DNA of 64,000 nucleotides from Solwaraspora sp. WMMD791 (GTDB lineage Bacteria; Actinomycetota; Actinomycetes; Mycobacteriales; Micromonosporaceae): assembly GCF_029581195.1 (NCBI RefSeq), contig NZ_CP120737.1:5743001-5807000 (forward strand), given 5' to 3'. This document shows, one piece after another, positions 50,181 to 59,001 of this stretch; within the stretch, counting starts at the first letter, position 1; the number at the start of each line of letters is the position of its first letter. The position numbers were made by a program, and so were the translations under genes. The notes below the pieces were generated by a model. The model was given only the letters and a program-made list of their open reading frames with translations, did no database searches and was not told where the DNA came from.

Positions 50181-51609
50181 CGAGGTACGCCTCCAGCCCG
50201 TGCCGGCCGCCCTCACGGCCGTAGCCCGACTCCTTGTAGCCGCCGAACGGCGACGTCGGGTCGAACTTGTTGAACGTGTTCGCCCACACCACCCCGGCGC
50301 GCAGCCGGTCGGCGGTCCACAGCACCCGCGAACCCTTCTCCGACCAGATGCCGGCGGACAACCCGTACGGCGTGTTGTTGGCTTTCTCGATGGCCTCGTC
50401 CGGGGTGCGGAAGGTCAGCACGGACAGCACCGGGCCGAAGATCTCCTCCCGGGCGATCCGGTGCGCCTGGCTGACCCCGGTGAAGATGGTCGGCGCGAAC
50501 CAGAAGCCCTGCTGCGGCAGGTCGCACGGCGGCGACCAGGCCTGCGCGCCCTCGTCGCTGCCGGCGGCGGCCAGGGTACGGATCCGGTCCAGCTGGGCGG
50601 CCGAGTTGATCGCCCCGACGTCGGTGTTCTTGTCCAGCGGGTCACCGACGCGCAGCCGGGCCATCCGCCGCTTCAACGACTCCAGCAGCGGCTCGGCGAT
50701 CGACTCCTGGACCAGCAGTCGGGAGCCGGCGCAGCAGACGTGCCCCTGATTGAAGAAGATGCCGTCGACGATGCCCTCGACGGCCTGGTCGATCGCGGCG
50801 TCGTCGAAGACGATGTTGGCGGCCTTGCCACCCAGTTCCAGGGTGAGTTTCCGGCGGCTGCCGGCGACCGCGCGGGCGATCTGCCGGCCGACCTCGGTGG
50901 AGCCGGTGAAGGCGACCTTGTCGACGCCGGCGTGGCCGACCAGGGCCTGCCCGGTGGCACCGGCCCCGGTGACGATGTTGACCACGCCGGGCGGCAGGTC
51001 GGCCTGCTGGCAGATCTCGGCGAACAGCAGCGCGGTCAGCGGAGTCGTCTCGGCCGGCTTGAGCACCACCGTGTTGCCGGCCGCCAGCGCCGGGGCGATC
51101 TTCCAGGCCAGCATCAGCAGCGGGAAGTTCCACGGGATGACCTGGCCGGCGACGCCGAGCGGGCGCGGGTCCGGGCCGAAACCGGCGTACGGCAGCTTGT
51201 CGGCCCAGCCGGCGTAGTAGAAGAAGTGTGCCGACGCCAACGGCAGGTCGACGTCGCGGGACTCGCGGATCGGTTTTCCGTTGTCCAGCGATTCGAGCAC
51301 GGCCAGTTCGCGGCTGCGCTCGGCGAGCGCCCGGGCGATCCGGAACAGGTACTTGGCCCGGTCCCGGCCGGGCATCGGACCCCAGACCCGTTGGTACGCG
51401 GCCCGCGCGGCGGCCACCGCCCGGTCCACGTCGCCGGTGCCGGCCTCGGCGACCTCGGTCAGCACCTCCTCGGTGGCCGGGTTCACGCTTTTGAACGCGC
51501 CCCCGTCGACCGGGTCGACGAACTCGCCGTCGATGAACAGGCCGTACGAGTCACGAATGGTGACGATCGAGCGGGACTCGGGTGCGGGTGCGTAGTCGAA
51601 CACGCTCAT
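50173..51609 (-). CDS. Aldehyde dehydrogenase of the deoC operon
   Basis: The 478-residue enzyme has all elements of an NAD(P) aldehyde dehydrogenase: IPWNFPLLM, LKPAETTPLTA, FTGSTEVGR, Glu258 (LELGGK) as base and Cys292 in NQGHVCCAG as nucleophile, and the late EIFGPVLSV. Directly after deoC it could oxidise acetaldehyde, a deoC product. ATG 51609 overlaps the deoC stop by one base (TGATG). Confidence 0.93.
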   Translation of the reverse strand: MSVFDYAPAPESRSIVTIRDSYGLFIDGEFVDPVDGGAFKSVNPATEEVLTEVAEAGTGDVDRAVAAARAAYQRVWGPMPGRDRAKYLFRIARALAERSRELAVLESLDNGKPIRESRDVDLPLASAHFFYYAGWADKLPYAGFGPDPRPLGVAGQVIPWNFPLLMLAWKIAPALAAGNTVVLKPAETTPLTALLFAEICQQADLPPGVVNIVTGAGATGQALVGHAGVDKVAFTGSTEVGRQIARAVAGSRRKLTLELGGKAANIVFDDAAIDQAVEGIVDGIFFNQGHVCCAGSRLLVQESIAEPLLESLKRRMARLRVGDPLDKNTDVGAINSAAQLDRIRTLAAAGSDEGAQAWSPPCDLPQQGFWFAPTIFTGVSQAHRIAREEIFGPVLSVLTFRTPDEAIEKANNTPYGLSAGIWSEKGSRVLWTADRLRAGVVWANTFNKFDPTSPFGGYKESGYGREGGRHGLEAYLDV

Positions 51610-52574
51610 CAGTCCAGGGTGACGTAGTTGGGACCGGAGTAGACCCCGGTGGTGAGCTTCGAACGCTGCATCAGCAGGTCGTTGAGCAGGGTGGAGGCGC
51701 CGAACCGGAACAGGTCCGGGGTCAGCCAGTCCTCGCCGACGGTCTCGTTGACCAGCACCAGGTACTTGATCGCGTCCTTGGTGGTACGGATGCCGCCGGC
51801 CGGTTTGACCCCGATGCGCCGACCGGTGACGGCGTGGAAGTCCCGGACCGCCTCCAGCATGATCAGCGTGACCGGCAGGGTCGCGGCGACCGGCACCTTG
51901 CCGGTGGAGGTCTTGATGAAGTCGCCGCCGGCCAGCATCGCCAGCCAGGAGGCCCGGCGCACGTTGTCGTAGGTGGCCAGCTCCCCGGTCTCCAGGATGA
52001 CCTTGAGGTGGGCGTCGCCGCAGGCCCGCTTGACCGCGACGATCTCCTCGTACACCTCGTGGTAGCGGCCGGCGAGGAACGCCCCCCGGTTGATCACCAT
52101 GTCGATCTCGTCGGCACCGGCGTCGACCGCTGCCTCGGTGTCGGCCAGCTTGACCGCCAGCGGCGCCTGCCCGGACGGGAACGCGGTGGCGACGCTGGCC
52201 AGGTGGATGCCGGATCCGGCGAGCGCGGCGGCGGCGGTCGGCATCATCGACGGGTAGACGCAGACCGCGGCGACCGACGGGCAGTCCGGGTCGGTCGGGT
52301 CGGGGCGGCGGGCCTTGGCGCACAGCGCCCGGACCTTGCCGGGGGTGTCGGCGCCTTCGAGGGTGGTCAGGTCGACCATCCGGATGGCCAGGTCGATCGC
52401 CCGCGCCTTGGCGGTGGTCTTGACCGACCGGGTGCCGAGCATCGCGGCCCGATGCTGCGCCCCGATCTGGTCGACACCGGGCAGTCCGTGCAGAAAGGCG
52501 CGCAGGGTCGCCGCGCTCCGCCCCACCTCGGCCAGGTCGTGGCCGCTCGGTGCAGGTGTGGTCACCGCTGTCAT
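51609..52574 (-). CDS. deoC: Deoxyribose-phosphate aldolase
   Basis: The 321-residue enzyme splits 2-deoxyribose 5-phosphate into glyceraldehyde 3-phosphate and acetaldehyde in nucleoside breakdown. Signatures are VYPSMM, the EIDMVINRGAFLAG strand, KVILETGEL, the Schiff-base Lys in GDFIKTSTGK and GVKPAGGIR. It is longer than the E. coli enzyme (259 residues) by an N-terminal helix segment, as usual in actinomycetes. It heads an operon with the two aldehyde dehydrogenase-like genes. Confidence 0.95.
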   Translation of the reverse strand: MTAVTTPAPSGHDLAEVGRSAATLRAFLHGLPGVDQIGAQHRAAMLGTRSVKTTAKARAIDLAIRMVDLTTLEGADTPGKVRALCAKARRPDPTDPDCPSVAAVCVYPSMMPTAAAALAGSGIHLASVATAFPSGQAPLAVKLADTEAAVDAGADEIDMVINRGAFLAGRYHEVYEEIVAVKRACGDAHLKVILETGELATYDNVRRASWLAMLAGGDFIKTSTGKVPVAATLPVTLIMLEAVRDFHAVTGRRIGVKPAGGIRTTKDAIKYLVLVNETVGEDWLTPDLFRFGASTLLNDLLMQRSKLTTGVYSGPNYVTLD

Positions 52575-52699
52575 GCCCGCGAGTCTACGTCGTCGACCAG
52601 TTGACGATCTTGGTCGTCGGCTGATCGGACGAGCAGACTTAAGGGCCCCGTTGGCCTACCGTTACATCATGTTGAACACGGTGGCCCACCGTCCCTGAC

Positions 52700-54001
52700 G
52701 TGCGAGCAGTGCACTTCACCGACACGTACCTGCCCCGGCGCGACGGGGTGGTCACCTCGTTGCGGACCCTGGCGGCGGCGTTGACCGACGCCGGCCACCC
52801 CGGGCTGATCGTGGTGCCCCGGCACCCGGACCAGCCGGCCGAGCCGGACGTGCTGCGGCTGCGTGCGCTGCCCTGCGGCGTCGCCGACCTGCGCCTGTCA
52901 CCGTGGCTGCTGCGCGGTGCCGCCGCCACCGGCACCATCGCCGAGATCGCCGCGGTCGCGCCGGACGTGGTGCACGTGCACACCCCGGGCCCGGTCGGAC
53001 TGCTCGGCGTCCTCACCGCGCGCCGGCTCGGTCTGCCGCTGGTCCAGACGTACCACACCGACCTGCACGCCTACGCCGACGCGTACCGGGTGCCGGCGCG
53101 GGCGCTCAGCGCCGGCGTCCGGCTCTACGCCCGCCGCCTCGGCGTACCGCGCCCGGCGGCGGCACCGGCCGGGCACACCCGGGACCACCGCCCGATGGCC
53201 AGCGGCGCGGTCGCCCGCCGTCGAGCCGCCATGGACGCGACCAACACGCTGCTGCTCGGTGGGGCCGACGCGGTCGTCGTCCCGACCCGGGCGGTGCTGG
53301 ACCGCATCCACCTGCCGGTGCCGGCCGACCGGGTGCACCTGGTACCCACCGGGGTCGCCCCCCGGCGGACCACCGCCCGCGAGGTCAACGCCTTCCGGTA
53401 CGGCTACGGCATCACCCCCAGCGACCGGGTCGTCCTCTACGTGGGACGGATCAACCGGGAGAAGGGCATCGACCTGCTGATCGCCGCGTTCGAGCGGATC
53501 CTGGCCGGCTGCCCGGCGGCCCGCTTGGTGCTGGTCGGCGCGCTGTACGAGCCCCGCTGGCTGGGCGGGCTGCTGCGGGCGCTGCCGCCCCGGGTGGCCG
53601 CCCGGATCGTGCTGACCGGTCAGCAGCCGCCGGAGGTGGTGGCCGCCGCGTACGGCGCCGCCGAGGTGTTCGCGTTCGCGTCACAGACCGACACCCAGGC
53701 ACTCGTCCTGCAGGAGGCCGGGCTGGCCGGCGTACCGGTGGTGCTGGTCGACCGGGCGTTGCACGCGCACGGCGCACTGGCCGGCTCCGCCCTGCGCACC
53801 GACCCCGAACCCGACGCCCTCGCCAGCGGAGTGCTGCGGCTGCTGCTCGACCCGGAGGCGGCCCGCCGGCAGGCCGTCGCGGCGGCCGCCCGCTGCGCCG
53901 AGCACACCCCGGCCCGGTACGCCGACGCCATCCGTGAGGTGTATGCGTCCGCCGCCGGGTTGACGAGTAGGTTCAACGACCGTGGACGTACTCGTCGTTG
54001 A
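52700..54001 (+). CDS. GT4-family glycosyltransferase
   Basis: The 433-residue protein is a GT-B glycosyltransferase. [24 protein letters not shown] is the acceptor side; [23 protein letters not shown] and the late [27 protein letters not shown] (EX7E motif) mark the nucleotide-sugar site of GT4. Candidate donors are GDP-mannose or UDP-glucose, as in PimB- or MgtA-like lipid glycosyltransferases. An insertion of about 40 residues (around 145-190) is rich in Arg. GTG 52700 is chosen; its C-terminal end overlaps upp by 20 bases. Confidence 0.88.
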   Translation: MRAVHFTDTYLPRRDGVVTSLRTLAAALTDAGHPGLIVVPRHPDQPAEPDVLRLRALPCGVADLRLSPWLLRGAAATGTIAEIAAVAPDVVHVHTPGPVGLLGVLTARRLGLPLVQTYHTDLHAYADAYRVPARALSAGVRLYARRLGVPRPAAAPAGHTRDHRPMASGAVARRRAAMDATNTLLLGGADAVVVPTRAVLDRIHLPVPADRVHLVPTGVAPRRTTAREVNAFRYGYGITPSDRVVLYVGRINREKGIDLLIAAFERILAGCPAARLVLVGALYEPRWLGGLLRALPPRVAARIVLTGQQPPEVVAAAYGAAEVFAFASQTDTQALVLQEAGLAGVPVVLVDRALHAHGALAGSALRTDPEPDALASGVLRLLLDPEAARRQAVAAAARCAEHTPARYADAIREVYASAAGLTSRFNDRGRTRR

Positions 54002-54614
54002 CCATCCCCTTGCCCAGTCCCGGCTGACCGCGATGCGCGATGTCCGGACCGATTCGGCGGCGTTCCGCGCCGCGCTGCACGAACTCACCACGATGCTGGT
54101 GTACGAGGCGGCCCGGTCCTTCCCGGTGGAGTCCTACCCGGTGACCACGCCGGTTGCCCCGACCGACGGGACCCGGCTGGCCAACCCGCCGCTGCTGGTG
54201 CCGGTGCTGCGTGCCGGTCTGGGCATGGCCGACTCGGCGTTGGCGCTGCTGCCGGAGTCGTCGATGGGCTTCGTCGGGCTGGCCCGGGACGAGGAGACCT
54301 ACGAGCCCCGGGCATACCTGGAGTCGCTGCCGGCCGACCTGGCCGGCATCCCGGTGCTGGTGCTCGACCCGATGCTGGCCACCGGTGGTTCGTTGGAGCA
54401 CTGCTGCCGGCTGCTGGTCGACCGGGGGGCCACCGAGATCACCGTGCTGTGCGTGCTCGCCGCCCCGGCCGGCATCGACCGGCTGGACCGCTCCGGCCTG
54501 CCGTTGCGGCTGGTCACCGCGTCGATCGACGAGCGGCTCAACGACAAGATGTTCATCGTGCCGGGGCTCGGTGACGCCGGTGACCGGCAGTTCGGTGGGA
54601 TGCCGCGCTTCTGA
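53982..54614 (+). CDS. upp: Uracil phosphoribosyltransferase
   Basis: The 210-residue enzyme makes UMP from uracil and [17 protein letters not shown] at the start, [21 protein letters not shown] and the PRPP loop [12 protein letters not shown] are diagnostic; the C-terminal GDAGDRQFG also matches. GTG 53982 lies inside the end of the GT4 gene. With deoC across the divergent intergenic region, it belongs to nucleobase and nucleoside salvage. Confidence 0.96.
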   Translation: MDVLVVDHPLAQSRLTAMRDVRTDSAAFRAALHELTTMLVYEAARSFPVESYPVTTPVAPTDGTRLANPPLLVPVLRAGLGMADSALALLPESSMGFVGLARDEETYEPRAYLESLPADLAGIPVLVLDPMLATGGSLEHCCRLLVDRGATEITVLCVLAAPAGIDRLDRSGLPLRLVTASIDERLNDKMFIVPGLGDAGDRQFGGMPRF

Positions 54615-54622
54615 CCGGACCT

Positions 54623-55114
54623 TCAGCCGGCGGTGGTCCAGCTCCAGCTGGTCGCCTCGTGGTTGGCGAACGGCATCACGCCGTGGAACACCGTCGGACG
54701 CGCGGCGAAGACCAGCGGGAGGAAGTGCCGGTCGCTGGGCCACATCGGGACCTGGCCGGCGAGGATGTCGGCCAGGTCGGTCCAGACCAGCGTGCCCTCC
54801 GGGCAGCTGACCTGCGGCTTACCGGACCAGGCCGGGATCCGGAACAGGAAACCGAACCAGTTCTCCCCGTTGCGGCCGAAGCCGGGCCAGGAGATGGTGC
54901 CGGCCAGTTCGACCCGCTCACAGACGAGCCCGGACTCCTCCCGGATCTCCCGGTGGATGCCGGTGACCACGTCCTCGCCCGGCTCCAGCTTGCCGCCGAG
55001 CCCGTTGTAGTAGCCGTAGTGGATGTCGTCGGGGCGGGCGTCGCGGCGCAGCATCAGCACCTGGCGGCGGTCGGCGGACAGGACGTACCCGAGAGTCGCG
55101 ATGATGGCCTGCAC
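54623..55114 (-). CDS. NUDIX hydrolase (8-oxo-dGTPase-like)
   Basis: The 163-residue protein contains a complete Nudix box, GKLEPGEDVVTGIHREIREESGL, fitting Gx5Ex7REUxEExGU, in which the Glu residues bind Mg2+. The surroundings (YYNGLGGK, TISWPGFGRNGENWFGFLF) are like MutT/YfcD-type 8-oxo-dGTP diphosphatases. It would clean oxidised nucleotides or a similar nucleoside diphosphate. It is convergent with upp, eight bases from its end. Confidence 0.92.
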   Translation of the reverse strand: MQAIIATLGYVLSADRRQVLMLRRDARPDDIHYGYYNGLGGKLEPGEDVVTGIHREIREESGLVCERVELAGTISWPGFGRNGENWFGFLFRIPAWSGKPQVSCPEGTLVWTDLADILAGQVPMWPSDRHFLPLVFAARPTVFHGVMPFANHEATSWSWTTAG

Positions 55115-55141
55115 CCGGACACCTTAGGGGTCGCCGACACC

Positions 55142-57160
55142 TCAGCCGCAGCGACGTCCGACCAGGGCGTCCGCGTCGGCGTGGACGCCCGCGTCGGCGG
55201 CGGGCCGCCGGTCGGCGTCGGGCCGCCGGTCGGCGTCGGGCCGCCGGTCGGCGTCGGCCGGAGCGGGCCGCTGGGTCCACGGTAGCTGCTCCGTCGTACG
55301 GCTGGTCGGCTGGTGCGGGGCGACCGGTGCCGCCGGCAGCCCTGGCGTCGCCGGCAGCCCTGCTGCCGGCAGGGCCGGTGCTGCCGGCAGGGCCGGCGTC
55401 AGCCGCAGTTGCGGGCCGGCCGGGAACCGACCCACCTGCGGTCGCAGCAGCCGCTGGGCCAGTTCGGTGGCGGTGAACGGGGCGCGGGCGGCGGCCACCT
55501 CGGCGCTGACCTCGAACGGCGAGGCCGTCGGGAAGTAGTGGTCCAGGAAGTCGGCGCGCAGCGCCCCGTCGGCGGGGCCGGTCAGTCCGAAGGTGTCCAC
55601 GTCCCGCTGGCCGAGCAGGTGGTGCAGCGCCGCGGCGGCACCCCGGGCGGCCGGGTCGATGACGGTGTGCCGCCACTGACCCGGTACGGCGGTGCCGCGC
55701 AGGAACGACCAGTGGTGGTGCAACGACCTGACCAGCGACACGTCGTCGCCGCGCTGAACCTGGTGGCCACGGATCCGCTCGACCAGGTCGGGCGCGCTGG
55801 TGCAGATCTCGGCCAGGGTGGATCGGCGCAGCGGCAGCGGTACCCCGGCCGGCACCGTGGTGGTGACCAGCCGGTCGAAGTGGTCGGCGACGATCCCCCG
55901 GACGGTGGCGTCCGGCCCGGCCGCCGTACCGGTCGGGACCCGGGGCACGCCGTTGGCTTCGAAGAACGTCGTACGGGTGACGGGGCGGCCGAGGAACACG
56001 TTGTCGGGCAGGTAGAGGAACCGTTCCGCCAGGCCGTCGATCTCGTGCAGTGCCGACTCGACGGTGCACGGGTTGAACGTGGGCAGTACGGCGTGCCCGC
56101 CGAGCAGGTCGCGGTGGTCCACGACGGTCAACCGTGGATCGTCCAGGTCGAGCCAGCCGGGGATCTGGTACGCGGTGACCAGGAAGATCCGGCGGATCCA
56201 GGGGGCGTACAGGTGCACCGACCGCAGCAGGTGACGCAGCCCGTGACTGTCGTCCCAGCCGACGGAGCCGCTGGTCAGGTTGCCGGTCCCGGTACGGCGG
56301 TGCCGGTCGGCGCGGCGGGCACCAGGCAGGACTCCGGGCAGTCGGGACGTGACCCGTTGCTGGCGGGTGCGCCAGCGGGGATCGCCCGGGTCGGTCCAGC
56401 AGCAGACCAGGTCGACTGGGAAGTCCGGCCAGTCGGCGGGTCGTCGGGCGAACGGGGCGCGGGACAGGTGCCGGCCGATCTCGTCGTCCGGGGCGAACGC
56501 GGTGACCTCCGCCTCGGTCAGGCGTACCGGGGCGGAGCCGGTCGGCACGGCGGTGGTGAAGCCGTTGCCGCGGGGGGCCCGCAGCTGGTCGCCGTCGACG
56601 GTCCAGAACTCGATCTCGCAGGCCACCTGACCGCCGTACGCGAGCCGGCCGTCGGGGCTGGTCACCGGCTGGAAGACCTGGACCACCGGGGCCCGGCGCA
56701 GCCGGCGGCCGGCGCGAGCCGGCAGTGGCCGGGGCCGGCCACCGGGGACGGTCGCGGTCAGCGCGCCGGTGCCGGCCAGCGCGCGCAGCGCGGCACCCCG
56801 CTCGCGCTGCGGTACGCCGACCCGGCTGCGCAGCCCGTCGCTGTCCGGAATGACGAAGTACGACACTCCGGCCCGGGCCAGCGCGTCGGTGACCAGGTGC
56901 AGGTTGCGTCGGTGGGCGTTGAGCGGGGTGACGGCGGTGTCCACGACGGCGAGTGCGGGCCGGCCGTCCAGGATGGTCCAGCGGCGGGGCTGGCCGTCGG
57001 TGTCGGCGGCCGCCGGGCGCAGCCGTACGGCGAGCCAGTGGCGGGCGACCTGGCCGGGGCGGGTGGCCAGCCGGAGCAGCCGGACCTGCCGGTCGAAGGA
57101 GAACGTGGACCGCCGGTGCGTCGCGGCGGTCAGGTGAGCGAAGCAGCGGCGAGCCAGCAT
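55142..57160 (-). CDS. Stealth-family sugar-phosphate transferase
   Basis: The 672-residue protein shows the Stealth layout, a family that transfers hexose 1-phosphate to polysaccharides. Conserved region 1 is VDLVCCWTDPGDPRW (commonly VYTWVDG), region 2 is SHGLRHLLRSVHLYAPWIRRIFLVT with RLTVVDHRDLL and LPTFNPCTVESALHEI..FLYLPDNVFLG, and later HxHxxF-like segments follow. The N-terminal about 230 residues are a separate domain. The C-terminal about 90 residues are Pro/Ala-rich and end in six-residue repeats. It may act in cell-wall or capsule polymer synthesis. Confidence 0.85.
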   Translation of the reverse strand: MLARRCFAHLTAATHRRSTFSFDRQVRLLRLATRPGQVARHWLAVRLRPAAADTDGQPRRWTILDGRPALAVVDTAVTPLNAHRRNLHLVTDALARAGVSYFVIPDSDGLRSRVGVPQRERGAALRALAGTGALTATVPGGRPRPLPARAGRRLRRAPVVQVFQPVTSPDGRLAYGGQVACEIEFWTVDGDQLRAPRGNGFTTAVPTGSAPVRLTEAEVTAFAPDDEIGRHLSRAPFARRPADWPDFPVDLVCCWTDPGDPRWRTRQQRVTSRLPGVLPGARRADRHRRTGTGNLTSGSVGWDDSHGLRHLLRSVHLYAPWIRRIFLVTAYQIPGWLDLDDPRLTVVDHRDLLGGHAVLPTFNPCTVESALHEIDGLAERFLYLPDNVFLGRPVTRTTFFEANGVPRVPTGTAAGPDATVRGIVADHFDRLVTTTVPAGVPLPLRRSTLAEICTSAPDLVERIRGHQVQRGDDVSLVRSLHHHWSFLRGTAVPGQWRHTVIDPAARGAAAALHHLLGQRDVDTFGLTGPADGALRADFLDHYFPTASPFEVSAEVAAARAPFTATELAQRLLRPQVGRFPAGPQLRLTPALPAAPALPAAGLPATPGLPAAPVAPHQPTSRTTEQLPWTQRPAPADADRRPDADRRPDADRRPAADAGVHADADALVGRRCG
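55202..55255. repeat. 18-base tandem repeat in the 3' end of the Stealth gene
   Basis: Three identical 18-base units stand in tandem and give three DADRRP repeats in the protein tail. The unit is divisible by three. Copy number may vary between strains. Confidence 0.88.
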
Positions 57161-57218
57161 ACCCAGATAAACGACCCGCTATAGGTACTGGTATCGCCTA
57201 ACGGGTGATATCCGGACA

Positions 57219-58997
57219 TCAGCCGATGTTGAGGGCGACCGCCGTCTCCTCGCGCAGCCGCCGCAGCGCCGTACCGGCCCGGTCGCGAGCCGCGGCGATG
57301 TCCCCGTCACGCACCGGCTGCACCACTTCCAGGTACGCCTTGAGCTTCGGCTCCGTGCCCGACGGTCGTACCACGACCCGGGCGCCGGCGGTCCGCAGGA
57401 TCACCACGTCCGCGTCGGGCAACAGGTCGATCACCGAGGCGACCGGCTCGTCGAGCAGCGTCGCCGGCAGGTGGGCCCGCAGGTACGCCATGGCCTCGGT
57501 GATTTCGCTGAGCGCCTCGACCCGTACGGCGAGCTGATCGGTCTGGTGTACGCCGAACTCGGCGGCCAGTTCGTCGAGCCGGTCGGTCAGGTCCCGCCCG
57601 GTCGCCTTGAGCGTGGCGGCGAGCTCGGCCACGGTCAGCGCGGCGGTGATGCCGTCCTTGTCGCGCACGTGCTCCGGCGCGACGCAGTAGCCGAGCGCCT
57701 CCTCGTACCCGAAGACCAGCGGCACGTCGGCGTCGTCGCCTGCCCCGGCGGCCGGGGCGTCGGAATCGGCAGCGGCGGCGGCGGAGTCGTGACCGGCGCG
57801 GACGATCCACTTGAACCCGGTGAGGGTCTCGGCGTACGGCTCGCCGCGTGCCGCGCAGATCGCCCGCAGCAGCGACGACGACACGATCGTGGTGGCGTAC
57901 CGGCCGTGTCGGCCCTGGCGCATCAGATGGTCGGCGAGCAGGACTCCGAGCTCGTCGCCGCGCAGCATCCGCCACTCGGCCACGGCGTCGGCGCCGGTGC
58001 CATCGGTGTCGGCACCGGACCGTACCGGTACCGCGACGGCGCACCGGTCGGCGTCCGGGTCGTTGGCGATGGCCAGATCGGCACCGGTGGCCCGGGCCAG
58101 GGCGACGACCCGGTCCATCGCGCCCGGCTCCTCCGGGTTCGGAAACGCCACGGTCGGGAAGTCCGGGTCCGGCTCGGCCTGCTCGGCGACGACCTGCGGG
58201 GCGGCGAAGCCGGCCGTGGTGAACGCGTCGCGCAGCACCGCCGCGCCGACGCCGTGCAGCGGCGTGTAGGCCACGGTCAGTGCGGCCGTCGCCGCGGTCG
58301 GCCGGACCACCTGCGCGGCGGCCCGCAGGTACCCGGTGACGATCTCGTCGTCGAGGGTCTTGCCGGGGCCGCCGAGCGGTACGTCGGCGAGGCGGCCGAC
58401 GGCCCGGATCGCCGCCTCGATCTGCCGGTCCGCCGGTGGCACGATCTGCGCGCCGGCTCCGGCGGCACCGCCGAGCTGCGCACCGAGGTAGACCTTGTAG
58501 CCGTTGTCCTGCGGCGGGTTGTGGCTGGCGGTGACCATCACGCCGGCGGCGGCGTCCAACGCCCGTACGGCGTAGGCGAGCACCGGCGTCGGCAGCGGGC
58601 CGGGCAGCAGGTAGGCGTCCCGCCCGGCACCGGTGGCCACCTCGGCGGTCCGGACCGCGAAGGCGCGCGAGCCGTACCGGGCGTCGTAGCCGACCACCAG
58701 CGGCCCGGTCGCGTCGTGCGCGGCGAGCCAGCCCACCAACCCGGCTGCCGCCCTCGTCACGACCTGCAGATTCATCCCGTTGGGGCCGGCCCGCAGCGGC
58801 CCGCGCAGCCCGGCTGTGCCGAAGGTCAGCGGCCCGGCGAACCGGTCGGCCAGCTCGGCGGCGCTGTCCGGCAGCGCCGCCAGCAGGGTCTGCAGCTCGG
58901 CGCGGGCGGCTGGGTCCGGCTCGTCGTCCAGCCAGGCCACCACCCGGGTACGCAGGCCGTCGAGGTCACCGGCCGGCGCCGGCACGTCCGCTGCCAT
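57219..58997 (-). CDS. Phospho-sugar mutase (phosphoglucomutase/phosphomannomutase)
   Basis: The 592-residue enzyme is of the long PGM2-like alpha-D-phosphohexomutase type. FGTAGLRGPLRAGPNGMN is the start motif; Ser158 in TASHNPPQDNGYKVY is the phospho-Ser; DPDADR (313-318) binds Mg2+; and RPSGTEPKLKAY is the phosphate-binding loop. It interconverts sugar 1- and 6-phosphates, or ribose/deoxyribose 1- and 5-phosphates, in which case it would link upp and deoC salvage. It starts 4 bases after the kinase gene stop. Confidence 0.93.
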   Translation of the reverse strand: MAADVPAPAGDLDGLRTRVVAWLDDEPDPAARAELQTLLAALPDSAAELADRFAGPLTFGTAGLRGPLRAGPNGMNLQVVTRAAAGLVGWLAAHDATGPLVVGYDARYGSRAFAVRTAEVATGAGRDAYLLPGPLPTPVLAYAVRALDAAAGVMVTASHNPPQDNGYKVYLGAQLGGAAGAGAQIVPPADRQIEAAIRAVGRLADVPLGGPGKTLDDEIVTGYLRAAAQVVRPTAATAALTVAYTPLHGVGAAVLRDAFTTAGFAAPQVVAEQAEPDPDFPTVAFPNPEEPGAMDRVVALARATGADLAIANDPDADRCAVAVPVRSGADTDGTGADAVAEWRMLRGDELGVLLADHLMRQGRHGRYATTIVSSSLLRAICAARGEPYAETLTGFKWIVRAGHDSAAAAADSDAPAAGAGDDADVPLVFGYEEALGYCVAPEHVRDKDGITAALTVAELAATLKATGRDLTDRLDELAAEFGVHQTDQLAVRVEALSEITEAMAYLRAHLPATLLDEPVASVIDLLPDADVVILRTAGARVVVRPSGTEPKLKAYLEVVQPVRDGDIAAARDRAGTALRRLREETAVALNIG

Positions 58998-59001
58998 CGA
59001 C

